A stretch of 64,000 nt of DNA, from NCBI GenBank assembly GCA_008933995.1, contig WARS01000027.1, forward strand, positions 1,390,501-1,454,500. The letters are read 5' to 3'. Every line of letters starts with the position of its first letter. The first letter of the stretch is position 1. Below the pieces are notes generated by a model. That model was not told where the DNA came from. It worked only from the letters and a program-made list of their open reading frames with translations, and searched no databases. A program made the translations under genes and the position numbers. Origin of the DNA: Datnioides undecimradiatus (Eukaryota; Chordata; Actinopteri; Lobotiformes; Datnioididae). Below, piece by piece: positions 34,610 through 45,617 of this stretch.

Positions 34610-35400
34610 GCGGAGACTTCAGGCTTGGACTTGGAAACTAAATAGAAGAAGAAAGATGGCGCTCAGATCTTGTATAGCCACATATGTTGAGTATTTAATT
34701 AAGGTTAATGCATTGAAACATCTCAGGGACACCGGAGACTTGCAGCTGACTTGTGACTTAGCTCTTACAAACACTCATTTGACTCTGATTAGTCTCAGCT
34801 GGCAAGACTTGGCCTGAACGACTTGGTAATTGCTTTGATTCATCACTTGGTATTAGTGACTTGATGATTTAATTTGGACTCGCTCTGACAGACTGACATA
34901 CGACTCGGACTTGTCAGACTGACCTGAGACGTGACATGAAACTTGTTATGCCAAGTCTTTTAGACTCAACGTACACACCACCAAAGACTTGCTACTTGCC
35001 TTAAGACTTGTTCAGGGGTAACTTGAACTTTTCTGTATTGACTTGGGGATCTCTCTGACGAGTCTTACTAACTAGGACTTGTTTTACTGACTCGCAGCGT
35101 GACCTGAAAGTTGAACTTGAACATGCCTCTGTAGACCTGCTACGTGCTCTCAGACTTTACTGAGTTGGAAATCTCTATTTAACTTGTACATGTCTTGACG
35201 GACTTGGGAAGTGACTTGAAAGTTGCTCTGACAAGTCTGAACACGTCTCCTTTGATTTGCTTCCTGCCACAAGACTTGATAAGAGAAGACTTGAACTTAT
35301 CTTTACTGACTTGAGGATTGACAAGACCTGATATCTGACTCGGACTCGTCTTGATTGACTCGGGACTTGACTCGAGTCTTGCTTTTGGCTTGAGACTCTC
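34610..35400. repeat. GACTTG repeat locus B
   Basis: About 790 bases dominated by GACTTG, ACTTGG and GACTCG words. A 79-base block at 35003-35081 aligns without gaps to 31486-31564 in locus A with about 7 differences, showing common origin. Degenerate tandem structure is evident, but no clean unit length can be set by eye. Such ACTTG-rich arrays are familiar in teleost genomes. Confidence 0.85.
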
Positions 35401-35753
35401 CACCGTCACACTGTCTCATTTCTGCAGTCTCAAAGAAACTAAAAACCCAATTTGTTTCCAACTTATTTGGTCTCATAAGAATTTAACGAGTTCATTAAAT
35501 TGAAACGAGTGCGCGGACGCTGACTGGGCAACACTCGAGATATTAAAGCTCAGTCCTGGACTCGAGTCGGCGCTGAGAACATCGATACTGACCCTCTGAA
35601 ACCCGCATCAGTCAAGCTCTGGCGGATGATTAATATCGCCGCAGGTTCGGCAAACACAGTTTTCCCACGGAGGTGTTGAGCTTTTCATCGAGTCGTCTCT
35701 TTTTCACTTTTCTATTAATCTTCTTCATCACCTCATCGCTTACATCGCCGCGT

Positions 35754-35814
35754 CTGCTGCTGCTGCTGCTGGAGCTGTGCACACGATTCAGACTCTGTGT
35801 GTGTGTGTGTGTGT
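35754..35814. repeat. (CTG)6 and (TG)9 arrays
   Basis: 35754-35771 is CTG/GCT and 35796-35814 is TG. The intervening 24 bases are unique. Confidence 0.9.
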
Positions 35815-35959
35815 CTGTCTTGACTGTTGTGTTTGGATGTATTCCCAGAACTGTACCGCCGCATGAAGTGCGAGGTGTCCGCACACACGCGCAGATGGCG
35901 AATGCCTCCTCAAAACCGCCAAAACTCAGCGTGTGTCCGTCGTAATCTCATTAATCCGA

Positions 35960-36215
35960 AGCCGTAATGATACGAGGAGAGAGGAGGGAAGGATAGAAGG
36001 AGGCAAGGAAGGACATTAGGGAAGGAGGAGAGTCTTGGATCACCTGAGGAACATCACGCCACCCCCCAAAAAAAGGCCCAAAACGACAGAGACAAAGACT
36101 CGAATGGGTGGCGGCGGCGAGCCAAGACGGGGATAAAAGCAGCAGAAGAAGAAGAAAAATGGAAAGAAAAGGAGCGACGGAGGGAAAACGGAGGGGAAAG
36201 AGACGTAGAAGGCTG
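35960..36215. repeat. purine-rich low-complexity tract
   Basis: Plus strand is dominated by GGAAGG, GAGGAG and GAAGAAGAA words on both sides of a less biased centre (36040-36120). No gene; the Phe/Pro-rich antisense frame is composition-driven. Confidence 0.7.
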
Positions 36216-36316
36216 AAAAGTTGATGACTTGGATCTGACTTTTATCAGCTGCCAACTGGTGCTGCGGTGTGTTTATGTGTGTGCGGTGTGATTGAGCAGT
36301 TTCAGGATTGTTGCCA

Positions 36317-36364
36317 GTGTGTGTGTGTGTGGTGTGTTTGGAGGGCGTGGGTGAATCGATGCTC

Positions 36365-36397
<33 letters not shown>
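36317..36397. repeat. two GT microsatellites
   Basis: 36317-36330 and 36367-36397 (31 bases). Confidence 0.93.
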
Positions 36398-36400
<3 letters not shown>

Positions 36401-36959
36401 GTTGTTTTTTTTCTTTTTCAGTGTTTTCTTTTCTGCTCCAGCCAGCCGAGCGTGGCTTTCTGTCTCTTCGCTCGGTGGAAAACCTCTGTGCTCGGCGCGC
36501 TGCGACCGGGACCACAGAAGAAGAAAACTCGGTCTGGTCTTTGTTTGGCCTCCTCCTGCACGCTGAACGTCCACAGATGTGTGCTGCTGCTTAAGTTTGC
36601 TTTTGAAGTTTCTGTGGGAATCTGTCTTTCTCCTTCTCCGTGCTCGTTATCAGGTCTTCTTCTCTTTTAAAGGTTTTGTCAGGAGGAACATCTGAACATC
36701 TGGTTGGGGTTTGACGTTCCTCTGATGCGCTCTGACACCTGATTCGTGTTCACAGTCCCGACAGTTTAAGCTCTTTATTTCAAACATTATCACACTACAT
36801 CTGTATTCTTGCATTTGCTGAACAATAAAGCCCCAGAGCTGGATTATTGATCGCTCAGGTGATCAATCAGCTGTGGGCTCTGACCTCAAACTGAGCAGAA
36901 TCTCCAGATATCGATATGTATCACGATGTATCATGAAGTTCTACACATTTTGGTTCTAC

Positions 36960-37083
36960 ATTTTATTTATATTTTTAATATTTTCTCTTATTTTTTATTT
37001 TTGTCATCATTATTCTTGGTTTCCTTCTTTTGCTGCTGACATTAATAAAGTACTTCTGTTCTGTTCTATTCTATTCTGTTCTA
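36960..37083 (+). mobile_element. LINE-like 3' tail
   Basis: TTGCTGCTGACATTAATAAA is followed directly by a TTCTG/TTCTA pentanucleotide array at about 37053-37083. Many fish non-LTR retrotransposons end in an AATAAAG-type motif followed by a short tandem repeat such as ATTCT. No reverse transcriptase is visible upstream, so this would be a 5'-truncated copy. It lies just beside the BED-like fragment on the opposite strand. Confidence 0.4.
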
Positions 37084-37189
37084 TAACACATTTTCTTTGC
37101 ATCTAATGTATAACGTTTATATAAAATGCCAAACTTTAGTTTATTACATACTTGACAAATGAAAGACACTTGGTCTTTAGTCTGATTTA

Positions 37190-37560
37190 GTTCAGGACCA
37201 GCTCACTAACCCGTGGAAGTTGGAGGTCTCCTCTCTCCAGATGTTGGTTGCAGATGCAGTGGTTTCCTGATTCTTTGTTGCACGACAGACGGTCGGTGAT
37301 GTTCGAGTCTGTCGTCGGCATGTTTTGCATCATTTGTATGACTTTTAATCCCCAAACCACGTCCAAGCAACAGACGTAGCCCCACTTTTCCGTACCGACG
37401 TTGGTCTCGGCAGGTTGGAGACCTCCTCTGTCCTCTGTGTTTGCTTGCTTTTCGTTCGTTTATGACGAAACAAACCTTTTTCTACCATCCTACCATGAAA
37501 ACGGTCATATTGCATGTTCACCATGTCCTTGGAAGCAGTCAGGATTGACAAAGGCCGCAC
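37190..37560 (-). mobile_element. degenerate BED-finger (hAT-like) fragment
   Basis: A 71-codon minus-strand frame ends with TSVAWTWFGD. The same frame continues past stop codons with KSYK, then CKTCRRQ, and about 25 residues on TASATNIW. The order W-x-WFG, C-x2-C and an NTTNL-like word matches the BED zinc finger at the start of many hAT transposases and ZBED proteins. The His pair of the finger is not clear and no catalytic domain or terminal repeats are seen. At least two stops interrupt the domain, so it is non-functional. A host ZBED pseudogene is the alternative; chance is not excluded. Confidence 0.3.
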
Positions 37561-38784
37561 CGGTGCACATTGGTGTTAGGAGCTTTACTCGAGGACTACT
37601 CTTTCAACTTCCGTCCAAATCCAGAGCCCCAGCCGGTGACCTGGTCTGTTCGGTCAAAACAACCATTTCAGTCATCGCCTGTTGCCTTGGACGATGCCTG
37701 TACTCGTGAATGCAGCCATATCTCTTTGTTTTCACTTTCCTGTTGAAGTTGTGAGTCACCGTGCTCTCCAGTGAACCTTTCCAACCAAATTAGGTTCTTT
37801 CTTGACCCGAGGAACCACTTACCAGCCCGTTTTGGGCTTTCTACCCACGTGTCACAGTGTTTTTGCGAAACTGGTGTTTGAACGTCGACACCGCAGCAGG
37901 AAGGTCGTCAAATTTCTAACCTGTAGTTGATTTTCAGGAGTAAACAAACAGAAATTCATGGCAGCCTCCCTTTTACTTTGAGAATCTCACAGAAAACACC
38001 AAACCCGGCAAGTGTGGCTCTGCTTTTTGTCGATGCTTGTTACCCTTTCAATGCGATGGCGGTGTTTTTTGGTACTGCTGCTGCACACTGAAGCATCTGA
38101 GTGCTTTTTCCACGAGTTAATGTAGCAAACAGGAAACTCTCCCCGTTCACAGCGAGCTTCCCGTCCTCTCACGCAGCGAAACCAGAAACACATGAAAATG
38201 GGGCGTTTGCTGTTTGTGACCTGATTTCCTTTCACTGTCACTCGACCTGCAGTCGTGACCGATCGTGCCCACGTGCCATTGGACGGTGGTGTTGTGCAGA
38301 TTAGCCGCCATTCGAATTCATTTTCTTCATTCCCCTTTGCTTCTTTTTGTTTTAAACGCCAACCCAAGGCGCCCATTTCATGCACTTTTTTATTTTTTTA
38401 AATGTCATTGAGCGTATTTACAGTCGATGTACGGTCCGCAGCGGCGCTTTGTTGTCACCCGCCGATGCTCGGCTGTTTCCCTGCCTTTGATTCCTTTGTG
38501 GTCACCGAAGTAGCTGAATCAGGAATACCTGCAGCTCATTTCATATTGTGCATGAACTTTGAAACGCCGCAGACGGGAGGGGAGAAGAAGAAGAAGAGGT
38601 GGAAAGTGAAGAGGGGAGGGAGGAGGGGCAGTAAGTGTAGCAGGGTTTCTGAGCTGTCTGCAACATTTAAGCTTTTATGGACAACAGCAGGGATCCTCCC
38701 AGCCTCTGATGGCTTTAACAGCTTACTTCACTGCTCTCCACAGCCTCTTTCTCTATTATCCTCATTCCTTACTTCAAAAACTGG

Positions 38785-38786
<2 letters not shown>
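37561..38786. other. gene-free stretch, ORFs not recognised
   Basis: A 132-codon minus-strand frame (37987-38385) and a 146-codon plus-strand frame (38402-38842) match no family I know; the latter runs into the TG array. A strong-looking minus-strand donor (CTG-GTAAGT) sits at about 37815-37823 with an open frame before it (SQKHCDTWVESPKRA), but the acceptor is poor. Confidence 0.35.

Positions 38787-38836
<50 letters not shown>
38787..38836. repeat. (TG)25 microsatellite
   Basis: Fifty uninterrupted bases, among the longest pure dinucleotide arrays in the window. Confidence 0.96.
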
Positions 38837-38837
<1 letters not shown>

Positions 38838-40184
38838 CGTAGCAACAGGTTCAGGTTTTAATAGCTTTCCCATGTGGTGGAGATCTCTGCGGAGCTTTAC
38901 AGACTCGTGGTGATACAGTAAACGACAAGTGTCTCTCGAACGCAGATCGGCGCGTTCCTGTCGCATTACGTCCACATTTTAAGAAACTTCCTGAACAAGC
39001 TTCAGTTTAATGGTTGAACGCCAAGGTTTCCCTCCATCAAAACCAGCGTTTGTGGTCCATATAAGTTATTTTAATGAACTATTAATCATATAAGTGGGCG
39101 TTATGTTAGTTTCACGCACTTTAACTGTCATCAGGTGGCAAAAGCAGGACGTTTCAACCATTCATACATTACTTTTAACTGTTTTTTACCATTTTAATGC
39201 CAAAATTAGTTAATTCCAGGTTTTTCAAGCCGGGGAAACACTGAAAACAGGTGATTGGAGCCGATAAACACCCGGGACTGCTGCAGAGTCATGTGACGCG
39301 GGTCCGAATCCCGCCTGAAGCCAGGTGTTAGCGTCTGTTTCGCGCAGCTTTAGTTGCATTAACTCCCTAATTAACACGTGTGTAACTCTGAGTTGCAAAT
39401 GAACTAAATGTGCTGCAAATACAGAAACGATGCAAAGTCACAAACACACAGACTCGTTCATTAAAGCTCCAGCAACGAGCTAACGTGGCTAACTTTAGCT
39501 TCGGCACAGCCTTTTTTTAAATAACTTCAGTTTTCGGCCTTTTGCGCTTGTTTTTTGCAGAATGTGGCTGAAACACAAGGCGGTTTGGAAACTTTGGGAT
39601 GTTTTTTAGAGGCGATTCAACGCTCACAGCGCTCTGCTGCACAAAGTTTTTAGCAAAGAAAGAAAGAAAAAAGAGTTTTCTGTGTCTTTATTCACAAAAA
39701 TCCAAGTTTTACTCCTCGGGGACTTAATTAAGTGCCTGTCGTCTGTCTGTTTTTGTGGTCATGTGGGTTGGACCGCGTCGGTCTCCCGGGTGTCGCCTTT
39801 GATGTTTGATTGACAGGTCTGTTAACGAGCTTGTTAGACATCAGAGATTGGCTGACCTCTGTGCGCCGGGCGTTACAGGAGCCGCTCGTCATCTTCCTGT
39901 TTTTATTTAGTTCTTATGCTTATTGAACGTGGTTTGATGAGGAGAGGCGACTTTTAAAATCACTTTCTGCTGTGAAGTCTGTGATATTTCGTGTTTAAAC
40001 GTGACGACGGCGCTCGCTGTCTGATTACTTCGATGCTGGAGCTGCTGATTTTAATCAAATAATCACGTTTTGCTCCACAGATGTGAGGTTTTTTTTGCTT
40101 TTCCTTGTCGGTTTTTGACTTTAAATCAAACACATGAAGCATTTTGAGGCTCTTACATACAGGTCGCAGCTTCTAAAGGAGCCA
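38837..40184. other. gene-free stretch with an orphan tRNA-type T-arm
   Basis: No exon recognised. 39298-39314 folds as a T-arm (listed separately). 39930-40130 is AT-rich unique DNA. Confidence 0.4.
39298..39314 (+). other. orphan tRNA T-arm / B-box
   Basis: GCGGG-TCCGAAT-CCCGC is a perfect 5-bp stem with a 7-base loop, and GGTCCGAATCC is one base from the Pol III B-box GGTTCGANTCC. No A-box, D-arm or anticodon arm can be fitted in the 60 bases upstream, so it is not a tRNA gene. A relic of a tRNA-derived SINE or tRNA pseudogene is possible. Confidence 0.3.
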
Positions 40185-40345
40185 GGGATGGATCCACTCA
40201 ACAGCTGCTGGACTGATCGACATTCGTGGTCCCCAGAGGATGAATCCTATCAAATTAGGTTATTCTCTGAGTTTCCTGTAGCGACACCATCAAGTTTGCT
40301 TTGGTTAATGACCAAACATCTGCTAAACGAGCAGCGTCAGCGCCT
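40185..40345 (+). repeat. teleost interspersed repeat, front half
   Basis: GGATGGATCCACTCAACAGC, CGACATTCGTGGTCCCCAGA, GGATGAATCCTATCAAAT, TTTCCTGTAGCGACACCATC and TTAATGACCAAACATCTGC follow one another. This is the order of a dispersed fish repeat I know (bases around a ...CCCCAGAGGATGAATCCTA... core). Its rear half in reverse orientation appears at 56770-56905. The 94-codon frame across it is incidental. Confidence 0.65.
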
Positions 40346-40549
40346 TGTTTCATCACCTACTGAACAAAAATCCAAATATTCAATCGTTTCGGCCTCTGAA
40401 ATCTGTGGACTGAACTGAACATAACTCAGGACGTCGCCTCGGTGTTCGTGGACGGTTTTTGCAGATTTTTACTGATTTTACTTGAGTTTGTTGTAGAACT
40501 TGATGTTTTTATATATATTTGTGTAGTGGCTGAACGGTGGTGGTCATAG

Positions 40550-40551
<2 letters not shown>

Positions 40552-40595
<44 letters not shown>

Positions 40596-40705
40596 TTGGT
40601 TTGATCTGCACGGAGGCGCTTTGAGCCGCGGAGAGTTTAAAGTTTATGCAGCGCCGTCAAAATTAATGAACTAGGATGTCACAGCACAGAGAGAGAGTAG
40701 GAGCG

Positions 40706-40754
<49 letters not shown>

Positions 40755-40880
40755 GCGTGTAATGAAAGAGCACAGACAAATCAGAGTGAAGTGACATGAA
40801 AAGCTTCGGGATAATTACAAACACACACGTCTGTCTGTCAGAGCGCCGCTCGTCCTTTTCACACTGCTTCCCAACTCCTG

Positions 40881-40916
<36 letters not shown>

Positions 40917-41054
40917 CTGGGCTGTGGCCCGTGACAAATGAGTGTTTCTTTTCTTCTGTCGGGAGGCGTGAACGCCGGCAGCTCTTTGTCCCCCCCTCAT
41001 TCAGATATTCTTGGGAAGCATCTGTGAGGATTTAAAATTATTCTCTGCAGATTA

Positions 41055-41094
<40 letters not shown>
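40552..41094. repeat. CA, CA, GT, GT mirror-arranged microsatellites
   Basis: 40552-40593 (AC, 42 bases), 40703-40751 (GCGTGCGCG then CA, alternating purine-pyrimidine), 40885-40915 (GT) and 41057-41094 (TG, 38 bases). The first two are complementary to the last two, giving a nested inverted arrangement. Confidence 0.93.
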
Positions 41095-41096
<2 letters not shown>

Positions 41097-41213
41097 AACA
41101 ACTTCTTCTTCTTCTTTTCAACCATTCAAACACTTTCCAGCAGCTTCGGGAAGGATTGAGTGAGATAATGAAACAGTTCTCTGAGGACTCGTCTGCAGCC
41201 TTCACCCCCGCGC

Positions 41214-41236
41214 TCTCGCTCGCTCGCTCGCTCGCT
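41214..41236. repeat. (CTCG)5 tetranucleotide array
   Basis: CTCG/GCTC repeat of about 23 bases. Confidence 0.88.
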
Positions 41237-44089
41237 GGATTTTTAATCTCCTGGATCGTTTTGATCTCCTGAATCATTCGCTGTCATCGTTTTTGCATTA
41301 AACCGTTTCGCCGCTCTTCTGCTGCCGCGGCCGCGCTCTCATCGGGGTTTGTTTTGTTCATTTTTCAACTGAATTGTGTTTTATTTTTTTGTGCGTGTGT
41401 GTTTTGCTCATCAGGGCGTGTGCAGGTCCTGAGAAAGTCTTAAAACGTCTTTTACAGCCAACTGACGGCTGTTAAAGCTCCTCAACGCACTTAAATTGTA
41501 GCGTTTTACGTCGTAAATTCACTTTTATCAGTCGTGGGACGCTGTGATCCTGTGGAAAAGAGAAAAAGTTATGTACCACAGCGACTTCAACCTTTTTGGG
41601 CGTAAAGGTCCCATGAAACGCTCTCTACTTCCCTGATGTCACGTCATGTGACACGAGAATCAGAAACAGGTTTACTGCCGATGCTTTACAGGTGAAGAGT
41701 CGTCAGTGCACAGAGGAACTTTACAGTAAGAAAAAGGGAAGAAGCAGAAAATCTGAGAAAATAGCATAAAATGTGCAGAATAGTGACCAAAAATGTGCAA
41801 ATGTTCACCGTGTGCATGTGCAAAATGCTTAAAAATCACCTGTTCATCAATAAAGCATGTAACATGTTGTTGTTGGGACCATTTGGAACGATCGCCGTTC
41901 TTGACATGCAGTTTCAACTGATTTTTTAGCCTTAACGTCAGAGTACGAGCTCTCTTTGCACAAGAGGAACCTTGAGTGACGCGAGTGCAAGCTGATCGGT
42001 CGAACACCTGAGCCAGTGCGGCGCCAGGAGCCGCCATATTCAAACAGCAACATGAGCTGTGAGGAATGAAAATGAATGAAAACCCTAAAAAATGTAAATA
42101 AACACAAACAAATGGATCGAACGTGTGCAGAAGCGACGTTGCCATGGCGACCGCTGCCCGGTTTATTGACATGACTCGAACTTAAACGTCCAGGCTCCAG
42201 GCCTCCAGGGGGAGCTCTGACAACCAACTGATGTGGCAAACGTCAACACGGGTGTTCTTCACCGTCCGACATGTAAACACCACTTTGACTCTGCAGAGCT
42301 GTTTATTAATAACGCCAATAAGACAAATATTAGTTGTTTGTGCTCAAACAGATCTGTCCTTCTGCCAGGCTTCACCGTTTACCAGACGCTGGTGTTTAAA
42401 CATCAGTTTGGTAGCAGAGCTCTGGAGCCTGGAGGTGACCGACACCGTGGCGGGCGGCGGGCGATGATGTAAATAGTTTTATCCGGCTGCGATGCTTTGC
42501 TGCCTTTAAATCACATGGAGATTGGATTGAGAGAGGGAGCGCTAACAGACTCTTATTATGAGGCGGCGTGGAGATGACTGTGTGTCTGTGTGTGTCCTGA
42601 AGCCACCTGATAGCTACGCTCTGATGGGTTTTCGTCTGCCGCCAAACACCCGTCCACTTCGCCTTCGCCGCCACCCCCCCTCACCTCGACCCTGAAATAA
42701 ATTGCAGAGTAAAGTAGGTGGACTTCATTCTCCGACTCGCCGCTCAAAGCCCCTCTCAGATGTAAACCGACCCTCGCAGAGAGACGGAGGAAGACGAGCC
42801 TTTGTTCTCGTCACAGCACTTCTGTCTGAATCACAGCTCATCAGCGGTTTCATCTCTGCGGGCAGGACCTCCATTAAACACGAACAGCGTGTCAGCGGTT
42901 GCATAAGAGGCTCGAGCTGCTTTTGAAAACCCGAGTTTGACGGCTCGTAGCGGAGTTCGCAGCTCGGGACGGGAACTGTTTCGCTGCTTGTTCCCTGCAG
43001 CCGCAGCGAGTCGGTCGCTACGAGCAGAGTTTTTAAATCAGATCCTGAAGAAGCTTCATCATCAGCGCCTGCACTTTAAAAAGAAGGGATCTGATGATGA
43101 AACCTGCTTTTCCTTGACCCTATTACGTGTGAAGTGTAATCAGATTACTCTGAAAGTCTAATTTCACATATTTTCATTTCAGTAAAATGTTAGTTTACCA
43201 ACTGTCGCAGCAGTGATTGAGCCTGTTGCCAGCCCAGCTTCCTGCCGCGGAGGCTTCACATTAAAAGCATTTACCTGGTGAAACACGAGTTTTATTGTGA
43301 AGTCGTGGCAGGAAATGTGACGTGTGCGTCGGTGAGGTCGGTTAAAGGTCAGGTTTGCTCACAGAAAACAGGAAAAATGCGTGAATTTGGTGTAAAAACT
43401 ATAAGCGACAGGTGTTTTTTGGCTGCACAGCAAACAAACACACCTGACAAACACGTAAGCACACTTGCTGTTACCATCAGCCTGGTGGTGCACATGAACC
43501 TGCACAAAGTCCTGAAGGGTTTGCAGAGTCTGAATCTGTTTTAGCAGGAGCAGAGGAGGAAGCCCGCCGACGCTGTTAACTGCGTTTTTACTGAATATTA
43601 ATTGTTTACCGCTCCTCTGTTGTCTCTATTCTCTCTCTATAACTCTATGATCTCCTGGAAACACTTGATATAACATGATTTAGTGTTTTTTCTCATCCAG
43701 AAACCTCAAAATTGCTAATTGGTTCTAAAATTTAAAGTTTTAAGATGATTTTTTTAGGGAAAAATCAAACGTATTAATTAATAAATAATAAAAACAAACA
43801 CTAGTTTTGGACCTGGGGGTAGTTTTAACATGACAGAGAGTGAAAATAAGCCTTAAAATGGATTTTAATGGGCGTCGGTTCGCACACAACATCACTTTGG
43901 TGCATTTGTGGCAACAAAATCGTGCTCACCTGTCACACGGGACGGCCCACAGGAAGCAGGTGTCGTCGTCCCAGCGAATCTAAAGATGCTAATTAAAGCT
44001 CAGAGTAGCTGCTGATTGGTCCGTGCGTCAATTAAAGAGTCCGGCTGAGGTAAGAAGCAACAGACAATGATGTGTAGTTGAATTATCAT
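41237..44089. other. gene-free stretch, one probable dispersed repeat
   Basis: 42000-42240 (GCCGCCATATTC, GTTGCCATGGCGAC at 42138-42151, GCCTCCAGGGGGAGCTC at about 42203) has the wording of dispersed fish repeats. Overlapping frames of 166 and 130 codons on the minus strand there are not recognised. A 50-nt minus-strand splice-like segment at 43930-43979 was considered and rejected. Confidence 0.35.
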
Positions 44090-44402
44090 GATATTCCTCC
44101 TCCTCGTCATCCGCTCTCTCCTCACCCCCTCTCCTCTTTCCTCACCCCCTCTCCTCTCTCCTCCCCCGGCGTCTCCCTCCCTCTCCCCTCTGGACAGGCC
44201 TGGATCATGAGGATTACAAGGGTTTTGTGTTTCAGCAGCGAGAAAGATGAGGAGGAAGGAGGGAGATAAAGAGGGCAGTTAGAATAAGGAAAAGAGAGGA
44301 GAAGGGGGGACGGAGGTGGGGCGGGGGAGGAGGAACGTGTTTGTGCAGGCGAGGGGGGAGGAATGAAAGGGAGGACGACGGTGGGGAGGAGGGGGGAGGA
44401 GC
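44090..44402. other. pyrimidine-to-purine strand switch with G-runs
   Basis: 44090-44195 is pyrimidine-rich and includes CTCACCCCCTCTCCTCT in two tandem copies. 44226-44402 is purine-rich with runs of 6, 4, 5, 6, 3, 4 and 6 G (for example 44304-44309, 44323-44327). This places G-quadruplex potential first on the minus then on the plus strand. The Y-rich arm ends in an acceptor-like CTCTGGACAG at about 44197, but no donor follows. Confidence 0.75.
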
Positions 44403-44506
44403 TGCAGGGACTCTTGTTCCTCTTTCAGCTTTTTTTCACTTTTATCCTCCCTCGCTCTTTCACCCTCCTCCTCCCTCGACACTTATAAAGCTCTGGGATC
44501 AGTCTG

Positions 44507-44509
<3 letters not shown>

Positions 44510-44568
<59 letters not shown>

Positions 44569-44718
44569 TGAGAGTACCTCATTACGGCAGTCAAGTGTGT
44601 TCTTGGACCCTCTATTCAGACCAGGGATTGGAAATACAACACCAGACACACCCCTCACTGTGAGAGTCAATACACACACACACACACACGCGCACACACA
44701 CACCGAACACACACACAC
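44510..44718. repeat. (AC)26 array and compound CA array
   Basis: 44510-44562 is a pure AC array of 53 bases. 44671-44703 and 44707-44718 are CA with CGCG and CGA interruptions. Confidence 0.94.
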
Positions 44719-45339
44719 TTTCAGAGTGTGATTAGCATTCCCTTGTTTTCTCCAGTGTTTGTATCGTTGAGCCTGGATGTCGTGTCCTGTCCTATGACCT
44801 GCGTCGGCGCAAGGAAGTGACGACGTTGAGCTGATCTGAGTCACCGACGCACACTGTCATGGCGACGGAGAGGCGGAACAGGAAATACACGTCGCATTAA
44901 CTCTGAAAGTTGATTTGATTACATTAAGTTTTAAAAATCATTAAAACAAGTTTTTAGCTTAATTGACAGAAAAGAAGCTGCAGTTGGCGTCACAGCGTGT
45001 TAGCAAAACAAAGAGCTGCAAGATGCTAAAACCAAAACAAACGGCTGAAAGAAGCTAAAACGTAGCCTAACCTTTGGCTAAAACCAAAACAAAAGTATTG
45101 ATTACAACAGCTTTAATGTGCTGCTGCATCAAACTGCCTGTAATTGTAAACTGATTAATCGATGATCACCTGGAGGACTGTGATTGTCAGGTCGGCAGCC
45201 ATTTTTAATTCTGCTTTAATTCAGTGATTAATTAAGATGTGAGCGCAGACAGACAGACAGACAGTAAAGGTGCAGGACTGAAGCCGTGATGTCCGACGTC
45301 AAACACCAGCAGCTGCAACACACCAACAGTAAATTTCTG

Positions 45340-45545
45340 CTGAAATCAGGTTTTGCATATTTATTTTCTCGTCTGGAAGCCATATTTATTCCCCTCGCCG
45401 CCGCCGTAGATGGAGCTGATTGGGTAAATATCATTTTTCACGACTAATCCTGATGATGGATTTAGCCTTTCGCCGTCTGGGGTGGATTAATACGTCCTGT
45501 CCATCTAATCCTGCTTGATTTAGTCTGCCTGGCACGCTGGCGTCA
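45340..45545. promoter_or_regulatory. OTX-type site cluster, possible enhancer
   Basis: TAATCC at 45445-45450, GGATTA at 45484-45489 and TAATCC at 45506-45511 are three K50-homeodomain (OTX/PITX/CRX/GSC) sites within 67 bases. The outer two share CTAATCCTG. GCATATTTATT, CATATTTATTCC and GGTAAATATC add FOX/MEF2-like AT-rich words upstream. There is no coding signal; enhancer function is inferred from clustering. Confidence 0.35.
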
Positions 45546-45575
45546 GATGGTGCACGGAGCAGAGTTGATGGGAAG

Positions 45576-45577
<2 letters not shown>

Positions 45578-45616
<39 letters not shown>
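45578..45616. repeat. (TG)19 microsatellite
   Basis: Uninterrupted TG array of 39 bases, just downstream of the OTX-type cluster. Confidence 0.95.

Positions 45617-45617
<1 letters not shown>

Noticed and set aside
38402-38842. 146-codon plus frame with a basic GEKKKKRWKVKRGG stretch before GTAAGT
   Set aside because: The basic part is purine-rich low complexity and the end is the TG array. No acceptor of quality is present.
43930-43979. 50-nt minus-strand segment before GTGAGC reading IRWDDDTCFLWAVPCD
   Set aside because: The donor is good, but the acceptor lacks a pyrimidine tract and a second frame is also open. Not recognised.
44190-44260. Acceptor-like CTCTGGACAG followed by an open frame (LDHEDYKGFVFQQRER)
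   Set aside because: No GT donor of quality follows and the pyrimidine tract belongs to a long low-complexity domain.
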